Below, piece by piece: positions 1 to 5,281 of a stretch of DNA of 9,222 nucleotides. The notes under the pieces were generated by a model. That model searched no databases and was not told where the DNA came from. It worked only from the letters and a program-made list of their open reading frames with translations. A program made the position numbers and the translations under genes. The stretch covers positions 1,579-10,800 of the forward strand of contig DNYQ01000147.1 in assembly GCA_003506745.1 (NCBI GenBank), in the 5' to 3' direction. Origin of the DNA: Syntrophaceae bacterium. Lineage in GTDB: Bacteria; Desulfobacterota; Syntrophia; Syntrophales; Smithellaceae. Numbering within the stretch: position 1 is the stretch's first letter; the number at the start of each line of letters is the position of its first letter.

Positions 1-38
1 GCGGATTGCGCCGTTACTTTCTACCGTTTAATTTTTTT

Positions 39-179
39 CTAACCGACGGCTGTAATCGCGACGAGCAAACCCGCGGCAAATAAGATCATTCCCACACCCG
101 CTCCACCTGCCGTGGCCAGAATGGGGGCCAGTCCAAGCAAAAGAAACCCGAATACGCATCTTCCTTCTCTTGAGTCCAT
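39..179 (-). CDS. 46-aa hydrophobic membrane peptide, last visible gene of the formate-channel operon
   Basis: Translation from the ATG at 179-177 gives 46 residues ending in TAG (41-39). After a charged N-terminus (MDSREGR) almost the whole chain is hydrophobic and rich in Gly and Ala, with two apolar stretches (about residues 9-23 and 28-44) split by a glycine cluster, so it should be one helical hairpin or one long membrane segment. An AAGGAG Shine-Dalgarno at 186-191 sits 6 nt before the ATG and overlaps the stop codon of the upstream OB-fold gene, which argues for coupled translation and for a real gene. I do not recognise the family. Position directly behind a formate channel and a membrane OB-fold protein suggests an accessory membrane role, but that is inference. 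No clear terminator is visible in the 38 bases that follow, so the operon may continue beyond the window. Confidence 0.65.
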   Translation of the reverse strand: MDSREGRCVFGFLLLGLAPILATAGGAGVGMILFAAGLLVAITAVG

Positions 180-189
180 AATATTCTCC

Positions 190-660
190 TTAATTTTCGA
201 TCCGTTTGACACTGACGGCTGATAGGGCGATCCGTTCTTTCGACAGTGGATATTTCATCACGATGCCGATGGCCTCCACCTTGTCTCCCGCCGCCACTTT
301 GTTGGCGGGTGCTGTGAACATGATGACCCTAATTTCTCCCGTCGCGTCTTTGATATGAAAGTGAGGCCGGTTGAGCCATTTGAAGCTGATTTTTTGAACC
401 TCACCCGATATGCGCACAACATTGCCGATCATTGCCGGGACAATTTTTCCTATCTTGCAGGAGCGCGCCTGATTTTCAGACTGTTCGTGGGCCTGCGTAA
501 AACTTCTGCGGCTCATCCAGGCCAGGGTCATCGGGATGACCAAAAGCAGAATCAGGCCGGGTATGGCATACCACAAAAAGCTCGCGTTACCCGTTGCAGC
601 GTAATTCAGGGCCACAGCCCCCGCGCAAATAATGAAGACTATCCAGGCAAATACCGACAT
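190..660 (-). CDS. Two-helix membrane protein with C-terminal OB-fold domain
   Basis: This 156-residue protein has two predicted membrane helices (about residues 4-25 and 28-50). A basic turn (SRR, 50-52) and a short polar linker follow, then a beta-rich domain at about 75-155. That domain carries the pattern of an OB-fold: a 'VVRISGEV' strand, 'FHIKDATGEIRVIMF', 'AAGDKVEAIGIV' and a final 'ALSAVSVKRI' strand, resembling tRNA-anticodon/ssDNA-type OB domains. The positive residues after helix 2 predict that the OB domain faces the cytosol. The ATG is 9 nt after the stop of the formate channel gene, and purine-rich GGAG/AGAGG sequence across that junction can serve as ribosome site, so the two are co-translated. 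It resembles short NfeD proteins in architecture (membrane helices plus OB-fold) but the OB sequence does not look typically NfeD. Function is unknown; a role with the channel is inferred from linkage only. Confidence 0.75.
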   Translation of the reverse strand: MSVFAWIVFIICAGAVALNYAATGNASFLWYAIPGLILLLVIPMTLAWMSRRSFTQAHEQSENQARSCKIGKIVPAMIGNVVRISGEVQKISFKWLNRPHFHIKDATGEIRVIMFTAPANKVAAGDKVEAIGIVMKYPLSKERIALSAVSVKRIEN

Positions 661-669
661 TCACTACCT

Positions 670-1551
670 CTACTCCTTGGGCAGGTCATTTCTGAACATC
701 AGGAAGTATGTCACCCCGATGAAAAGAAAGCCGCCGAAGATATTACCGATCGTCGCGGGAATAAGATTCCAGATCCAGATATCGCCCCAGGAAAGACCTC
801 CGTTACTGATCAGAAGAGCATTGGCGCTCTTTTCTATCACCGCCGGATACCAGTCGGTCAGGAATTTTCCAGCCGGAAGAAAATACATATTGGCCACGCA
901 ATGCTCGAAACCGGTCGCAACAAAGGCCATGATGGGAAACCAGATGCCGAAAAACTTCCCGGTAATGTCGTCTGCGGTAATAGCAAGCAAAATCGCGATA
1001 TTCACCAGGAAGTTACAGCCGATGGCCTTGATGAAGCAGGACCAGAGCCCTGCGGTTCCGACGGCCTTGTAAGTCAGAATCTTGCCTACGGAAATGTTGA
1101 TGGCGGTCATGCCGAAGGCGTTTACAACCATGCCGTTTGCCGTGCCGTCAACAAAGGGGCCGATGACCATGACATAGGCATAGGCCAGAGAACCGACTAA
1201 ATTCCCAATGTAAACCCATACCCAGTTTCTCATCACGGCGCCCCAGGTGACCTTCTTCATCATGGCGGCCACGGGGACGATCATACAGTCGCCGGTAAAG
1301 AGTTCCATGCCGGTCAGGACGATGGCAATCAGGCCGACGGGGAACACGGCGCCGCCGATTAACTTTGCAACGCCGGCGCCGAGAATCGGCGCTGCTCCGG
1401 TTGAGCAGACGGTGCACAGCGCCGCTCCGATGGCGATGTAGGCGCCCGCCATAAATCCTCGAAGCAGCAGATTAAAGATTGAAAGTTTAGCCTTGCCGAC
1501 TCCTGCGTTACCGACGAGAGCGACCATTTTTGCGGGGGGATTGAAAGCCAT
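670..1551 (-). CDS. Formate/nitrite transporter (FNT) family channel, probable formate channel
   Basis: A 293-residue polytopic membrane protein of the FocA/NirC/FdhC family, which are pentameric channels for formate, nitrite or related small anions. Family signatures are visible: an 'ELFTGD' motif at about 83-88 (Thr86 corresponds to the Omega-loop Thr of FocA), Lys175 in 'FIKAIGCNFLV', and 'GFEHCVANMYF' at about 214-224 with the central pore histidine at 217. Hydrophobic segments are consistent with the usual six helices, and the length is normal for the family. The start at 1551 is supported by an AGGAGGT ribosome site 8 nt upstream (about 1560-1566). It lies downstream of the 80-aa gene and upstream of the OB-fold gene. 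The neighbouring formate dehydrogenase favours formate as substrate over nitrite; that substrate choice is context-based, so I leave the symbol (focA/fdhC) open. Confidence 0.93.
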   Translation of the reverse strand: MAFNPPAKMVALVGNAGVGKAKLSIFNLLLRGFMAGAYIAIGAALCTVCSTGAAPILGAGVAKLIGGAVFPVGLIAIVLTGMELFTGDCMIVPVAAMMKKVTWGAVMRNWVWVYIGNLVGSLAYAYVMVIGPFVDGTANGMVVNAFGMTAINISVGKILTYKAVGTAGLWSCFIKAIGCNFLVNIAILLAITADDITGKFFGIWFPIMAFVATGFEHCVANMYFLPAGKFLTDWYPAVIEKSANALLISNGGLSWGDIWIWNLIPATIGNIFGGFLFIGVTYFLMFRNDLPKE

Positions 1552-1725
1552 AAAACGTTACCTCCTGTATGCTTGATTTTTCATGCGATGGGACCGTCCC
1601 CTTCACGGCCGCTTCACATGATGATGTTTCGCTGAAATAAACGCACCAACGCGCGGGGACCGGGCCTGAAAGGTCGGGTTGAATCTGAAGTCGGCGTGGA
1701 TGCGAAAAATGCGGGGGGTTGCTCC
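1552..1725 (-). other. 174-bp untranslated gap within the formate-channel operon
   Basis: Between the stop of the 80-aa gene and the channel gene lies an unusually long intra-operon gap. It contains the channel gene's AGGAGGT ribosome site and a small GGGAC-GGTCCC type self-complementary stretch near 1589-1600. I see no convincing -35/-10 pair and no T-run terminator. It may hold an RNA processing site or a weak internal promoter, but nothing here can be named from sequence. Confidence 0.4.
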
Positions 1726-1968
1726 TTAACTGGCGAAGGCTTCCGCGACTTTTTTCTTCCAGATGCAAAGAAGCTTTTCTCCGTGGGGCTGGCACTGAAT
1801 GAGTTCCCACTCGCTCTCGCCTTCCTTGTCGAGAATTCCCTTGAAATGGTCCTGGCTGCCGGGGATGCCGTCAATGACGCAGGTTCCCGTGTTGTCACAG
1901 GAAATAGCCTCGGGCGGGATGAGTCGGTCCAGATCAATGATGCTTGTTTTGTACTTCCATCTTGCCAT
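1726..1968 (-). CDS. 80-aa small protein, first gene of the formate-channel operon, DUF4177-like
   Basis: The ATG at 1968 follows a perfect GGAGGT ribosome site with 7-nt spacing, downstream of a near-consensus promoter, so expression should be strong. The 80-residue product is soluble, with no signal peptide or membrane segment. The arrangement 'WKYKTSIIDLD' at the N-terminus, then 'ILDKEGESEWELIQCQ' and a closing 'KLLCIWKKK' strand, resembles the small alpha/beta DUF4177 fold, in which an N-terminal strand is followed by a 'lnelGkeGWELv' helix-strand and a final beta strand. Here a roughly 25-residue insert containing two cysteines ('SCDNTGTCVIDG', residues 23-34) separates the first strand from the helix, which is unusual. 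Two further cysteines lie near the C-terminus, so metal binding is conceivable. It leads the operon with the formate channel. Function is unknown; the DUF4177 resemblance is pattern-based and moderate. Confidence 0.75.
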   Translation of the reverse strand: MARWKYKTSIIDLDRLIPPEAISCDNTGTCVIDGIPGSQDHFKGILDKEGESEWELIQCQPHGEKLLCIWKKKVAEAFAS

Positions 1969-1973
1969 GGTGA

Positions 1974-1980
1974 TACCTCC
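1974..1980 (-). promoter_or_regulatory. Ribosome binding site of the 80-aa gene
   Basis: On the minus strand GGAGGTA stands a few bases before the ATG at 1968. It is a full Shine-Dalgarno match and fixes the start codon of this small gene. Confidence 0.85.
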
Positions 1981-1995
1981 GTTGAATTATGATTT

Positions 1996-2017
1996 AGACT
2001 TTTCAAAGCAAAAGTCT
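1996..2017 (-). promoter_or_regulatory. Hairpin in the 5' leader of the formate-channel operon
   Basis: A perfect 8-bp inverted repeat (AGACTTTT / AAAAGTCT) with a 6-nt loop lies between the predicted transcription start (about 2025) and the ribosome site at 1974-1980. It is not followed by a T-run on the minus strand, so it is not a standard terminator. It could stabilise the 5' end of the mRNA or act as an operator at DNA level. Confidence 0.55.
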
Positions 2018-2031
2018 TTATGACGATGCGG

Positions 2032-2060
2032 AGTATAGGGAACAGGGTCTTTGATGTCAA
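2032..2060 (-). promoter_or_regulatory. Sigma70-type promoter of the formate-channel operon
   Basis: Reading the minus strand, a perfect -35 TTGACA (2060-2055) is followed after exactly 17 bp by TATACT (2037-2032), one base off the -10 consensus. Transcription would start near 2025, giving a leader of about 57 nt before the ATG at 1968. Immediately upstream, GTCAA-N7-TTGAC forms an inverted repeat overlapping the -35 box, a possible operator. Confidence 0.85.
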
Positions 2061-2094
2061 GGAAATTTTGACCGCCGGTCGGCAAATGCGGGCG

Positions 2095-2136
2095 GCAATA
2101 AAAAATCCCCGCAGGGTTGACCCATGCGGGGATTTA
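2095..2136 (-). terminator. Rho-independent terminator of the fdhA transcript
   Basis: A perfect 11-bp inverted repeat (AAATCCCCGCA at 2103-2113 with TGCGGGGATTT at 2125-2135) encloses an 11-nt loop that can itself pair GGG with CCC. On the minus strand the GC-rich stem runs directly into a run of six T. It lies about 20 bp after the MFS remnant and about 40 bp before the promoter of the next operon, separating the two minus-strand units. Confidence 0.9.
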
Positions 2137-2155
2137 TGTTTGTAAATTCTAAGGG

Positions 2156-2344
2156 TTAGGCATTTTTACCTTTTGGCGGTTTGTAAACCAGAGCGATGCA
2201 GAAACCGACGGCCAGGAGTGCGGCTGCAATATATAACGCCTGCGGTTTGAATGCTTCAAACACAAACGGGCCGATGATCCCGGCGGCGCTCCATGCGGTC
2301 AGCATAAATCCATAAACTTTGCCGATTTTAGGCCGCGGCCAGTT
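2156..2344 (-). pseudogene. C-terminal remnant of an MFS transporter (oxalate/formate antiporter type)
   Basis: Just past the fdhA stop, in a different frame that overlaps the last few fdhA codons, an open stretch of about 62 codons ends at TAA (2158-2156). It reads PRPKIGKVYGFMLTAWSAAG, then a GIIGP motif, then a second hydrophobic helix and a short basic tail (KPPKGKN). This matches the last two helices of OFA-family MFS proteins, whose penultimate helix begins with a 'YG..FTAW..AG..GP' pattern. A complete member has about 400 residues and 12 helices, so some 340 residues are missing. The frame is closed by a TAA upstream (2347-2345), and the first internal ATG would leave under 50 residues with no good ribosome site. 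I interpret it as a deletion remnant of a formate/oxalate transporter once downstream of fdhA. It shares the fdhA transcript and terminator. Confidence 0.65.
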
Positions 2345-5027
2345 TTACGGCGCAGACTTTATATTCCGGTATCTTGCCTGTCGGATCCAGCGCCGGATTG
2401 GTCAGAAGATTCACCGGCGCTTCTGTGAAATGGAAATTCATGAAAATCGATCCCGGCGCACTCTTGGTGGTGATGTGGGCTTTCGCCTTAACATCGCCGC
2501 GCCGCGATGTAACTTTGACCATCTGACCATCGTCAATGCCCAGTTTTTCGGCATCCGCCGGATTGATTTCGACCAGACTTTCGGGGCAGCGCTCCATCGG
2601 CCCCTTCGCGCGCGTTGTCATGGTGCCTGTGTGATAGTGATACAGGACGCGTCCCGTGGAAAGCAGGAAAGGATAGTCCTGATCCGGCAGTTCATTGGAC
2701 GGTATGAATTCAAGGGCCGTGAACAGTCCCAGTCCTCGCGAAAATTTGTCTTTGTGCAGATACTTCGTGCCTTTGTGCTCGGCCGTCGGGCAGGGCCACT
2801 GGAGGCCTTCTTTTTCCAGCCGTTTATAGGTTATGCCGGCATAGCTTGGCGTCACGGTCGTGACTTCTTCAAAAATTTCCTTAGCGGATCCGTAGTGCAT
2901 CGGATAACCCATTTTATTGGAGATGCCGCAGATGACTTCCCAGTCCGTTTTCGCATCTCCCGGCGGTTCAATAGCTTTGCGGACGCGCTGAACGCGCCGC
3001 TCGGTATTGGTGAAGGTTCCTTCCTTTTCGGCAAACGCGGTTACCGGCAGGACCACATCGGCGATTTGCGCCGTTTCGGTCAGGAAAATATCCTGCACGA
3101 TCATCAGATCCAGCTTCTGAAGTTCTTTTTTGACATGATGCAGATCCGGGTCGGAAAGGAGCGGATTTTCACCCATGACATAAAGCGCCTTGATGGCGCC
3201 GCTGCCGGCTCCGGCCATGATTTCCATCAGCGTGAGCCCCGGTTTTGGGGAAAGATTGGCGCCCCAGGTCGCTTCAAATTTTTTGCGGATGTCTTCATTG
3301 GCGACCGGCTGGTAGGCCGGAAAAACATTGGGCAGCGCGCCCATGTCGCAGGCGCCCTGAACGTTGTTCTGGCCGCGCAGCGGATTGACGCCGCCGCCTT
3401 CAATCCCGACATTGCCGCACAGCATGGAAAGGTTGGCCGTGCTCTTCACGTTGTCGGTTCCGGTGATGTGCTGCGTGATGCCCATCGCGTAAATGATGCT
3501 GGCGTGGTTTGCCTGCGCATACAGCCGTGCGGCTTTTTTCAGATCCTGGGCCGGCACGCCGGAAATTTTTTCAACATAGTCCGGCGTGTATTTGACGACC
3601 ATCGCCTTGAGCGCGTCAAAGCCTTCGGTTCTCTGGGCGACGTAGTCTTTGGCGTAGAGACCTTCCTCTATAATCACGTTCATCAGGCCGTTGAAAACAG
3701 CCACATCCGTTCCCGGATTCTGTCTCAGCCAGATGTCGGCATATTTGACTAGGTCGATTTCCCGCGGATCGATGACGATCAGCTTGGTTCCGTTCTTTTT
3801 CACGGCCCGCTTGACTTTTGCGCCGATGACGGGATGGTTTTCCGTCGTGTTGGTGCCTGTGGCCAGAATTAAATCCGTGTATTCCAGTTCATCAATGGAA
3901 TTCGTCATGGCTCCGCTGCCGAATGTGGCGGCCAGACCGGCCACCGTTACGGAGTGTCAGAGACGGGCGCAGTGATCGACATTGTTGGTGCCGACCACCG
4001 CTCTCATGAATTTCTGGAACAGGTAGTTTTCTTCATTGGTGACGCGGGCGGAAGAAAGGCCGGCAATGCTGTCCGGGCCATTTGCTTTTTTGACGGCCTT
4101 CAGTTTATCGGCAATGAAGGTATAGGCTTCTTCCCATGTGGTTTCCTGAAGAGCCTCGTCTTTCTTATAGCGGATGAGCGGTTTTTTCAGCCGGTCGGGA
4201 TGGGATACGAAATCCATGCCGAAGCGGCCCTTGACGCAAAGACTGCCTTCGTTGGGCTGGCCATACTCCCGATTGCCCATGACCTTGACGATTTTGTTGT
4301 CCTTGGTATAAAGATCCATCTGGCAGCCGACGCCGCAATAGGCGCAGGTGGTGCGGGTTTTTTTGAGCTCCCAGGGGCGTCCGGCGAATTTCGCCTGCTT
4401 GAAGGTAATGGCGCCGGTGGGGCAGACCTGGAGGCATTCGCCGCAGAAGACGCAGGAAGAGTCGATGTAGTCCGCGTCAAAAGCCGGACCGACTTTGGCG
4501 TAGGAACCGCGATTGGCGAAATCCAGAACTTCGTTGACCTGGATTTCATTGCAGGCGCGGATGCAGCGGCCGCAAAGGACGCACTTGTTCAGATCCCGAT
4601 GGATCATGGTGTTGCTGTCGTCCATGTCGTAGCCGGGAGGTTCGATTTTGAAACGGGGCTTTTCAATCTGCAGCCAGTAAACCAGATTCTGCAATTCGCA
4701 CTGGCCGTTTTGTTCGCAGGTCAGGCAATTGTGGTCGCCGGATGACCATAACAATTCGACGATCATTTTCTGGGCGGAACGAATAGCCGGTGTGTCTGTG
4801 CGAACAACCATGCCGGGGGTGACCGGCGCACAGCAGGAAGCGACATAGCTTCGTGCGTTTTCAACTTCTACCACACAAACCCGGCAGGCGCCCACATTGG
4901 TTGTCTTTGAATAGTGGCAAAGCGTGGGAATATAAATGCCCATGTCTTGAGCCACTTCCAGGATCGTTTGTCCGGGAGTTGCCGTAACTTCCTGTCCGTC
5001 AATAGTAACCGTTAGCTTTTTTTCCAT
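2328..5027 (-). CDS. fdhA: Selenocysteine formate dehydrogenase, alpha subunit (NuoG-like N-terminus), in-frame UGA read as Sec
   Basis: Cytosolic molybdo- or tungstopterin enzyme interconverting formate and CO2. Reading through the TGA at 3959-3957 gives 899 residues with Sec at 357. Domains in order: a [2Fe-2S] ferredoxin domain (Cys37, 48, 51 and 65 or 66); a NuoG-type His-Cys3 [4Fe-4S] site (His99, Cys101, 104, 110); two ferredoxin-type 4Fe-4S motifs (Cys149/152/155/159 and Cys192/195/198/202); the catalytic-domain 4Fe-4S site (Cys228, 231, 235, 264) with the conserved Lys266; 'DHCARL-U-H' with catalytic His358; 'GTNTTENHPV'; 'PLRGQNNVQGACDMG' with active-site Arg551; and a C-terminal pterin-dinucleotide-binding domain. 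This is the full family length. The ATG at 5027 has GGAG 7 nt upstream. The NuoG-like arm implies electron transfer to NuoE/F-like diaphorase or hydrogenase subunits or ferredoxin, but no such partner gene is adjacent. It must depend on selA/B/C/D elsewhere. A sequencing artefact is unlikely because the SECIS element is in place. Confidence 0.95.
3927..3959 (-). promoter_or_regulatory. Sec UGA codon and bacterial SECIS hairpin inside fdhA
   Basis: The TGA is at 3959-3957. After 11 nt, a 7-bp stem (GGTGGCC at 3945-3939 with GGCCGCC at 3933-3927, one G-U pair) carries the loop GGTCT (3938-3934). The E. coli fdhF SECIS presents the same GGUCU at the same codon distance from its UGA, where SelB recognises it. 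Residues flanking the UGA (CARL-U-H...VAGL) also align with the Sec site of known formate dehydrogenases. Confidence 0.92.
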
Positions 5028-5109
5028 TTTTCTTCTCCAGTCTCAAAAGATCAATATCCGATGCTTTTACTGATAAAGCATAAGAGTTATGCTGTTTTTA
5101 AGCAACTGA

Positions 5110-5138
5110 CTTATAGTCGGAACCTGCTATTTTGTCAA
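5110..5138 (-). promoter_or_regulatory. Sigma70-type promoter of fdhA
   Basis: On the minus strand, perfect -35 TTGACA (5138-5133) and TATAAG (5115-5110) are separated by exactly 17 bp. Transcription would start near 5103, with a leader of about 76 nt before the ATG at 5027. The -35 is formed by the first unit of the 9-bp repeat array, so a protein binding the array would touch RNA polymerase directly. Confidence 0.85.
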
Positions 5139-5177
5139 TTATGTCAATTATGTCATAGTATTATGTCATTTATGGCA
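5129..5177. repeat. Five-copy 9-bp direct-repeat array (ATTATGTCA type), probable operator
   Basis: Consecutive 9-mers read ATTTTGTCA (5129-5137), ATTATGTCA (5138-5146) and ATTATGTCA (5147-5155). A 4-bp TAGT interruption follows, then ATTATGTCA (5160-5168) and TTTATGGCA (5169-5177). Three copies are identical. The array begins at the fdhA -35 box and extends upstream of it, between the divergent fdhA and radical SAM genes. It looks like a cooperative binding site for a transcription factor; I cannot name the factor. Confidence 0.8.
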
Positions 5178-5222
5178 TTAATATTTCAAAAAGGAAAAAC
5201 CAGGCAAATGGATAGACTGTTG

Positions 5223-5236
5223 TTGTCAAATGACAA
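5223..5236. promoter_or_regulatory. Palindromic operator TTGTCA-AA-TGACAA
   Basis: A perfect 6-bp inverted repeat with a 2-bp centre. Its left arm is the -35 box of the radical SAM gene and it contains the same TGTCA core as the direct-repeat array about 50 bp away. Occupancy would block or modulate that promoter. Confidence 0.6.
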
Positions 5237-5250
5237 ATGAGTGATATATT
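5223..5250 (+). promoter_or_regulatory. Sigma70-type promoter of the radical SAM gene
   Basis: TTGTCA (5223-5228) and TATATT (5245-5250) are each one base from consensus, with a 16-bp spacer. TATTAT at 5247-5252 with 18 bp is an alternative -10. Transcription would start near 5257, before the ribosome site at 5271-5276. This makes the upstream in-frame ATG at 5237 an unlikely start. Confidence 0.65.
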
Positions 5251-5281
5251 ATCCATCACAATATTTAGTGAAGGAGTGTTT

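Noticed and set aside
355..1200. A 281-codon plus-strand open frame opposite the channel and OB-fold genes
   Set aside because: Polar, low-complexity translation with no motif; the minus strand carries a clear FNT channel with ribosome site.
1558..1590. Eight-codon mini-ORF ending in the channel gene's ribosome site (MKNQAYRR)
   Set aside because: No ribosome site of its own and too short to distinguish from chance; it could be a leader peptide but nothing supports it.
2319..3752. A 477-codon open frame on the plus strand
   Set aside because: It lies wholly antisense to fdhA, has no ribosome site or recognisable domain, and its composition is that of a complementary-strand shadow of a GC-rich gene.
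5173..5188. TGGCA-containing sequence as a sigma54 promoter
   Set aside because: The downstream GC element at the required spacing is absent, and the base match is better explained as the fifth 9-bp repeat unit.
5237..5281. Earlier in-frame ATG adding 15 residues to the radical SAM protein
   Set aside because: It lies between the predicted -35 and -10 boxes and has no Shine-Dalgarno, whereas the ATG at 5282 has AAGGAG at 5-nt spacing.
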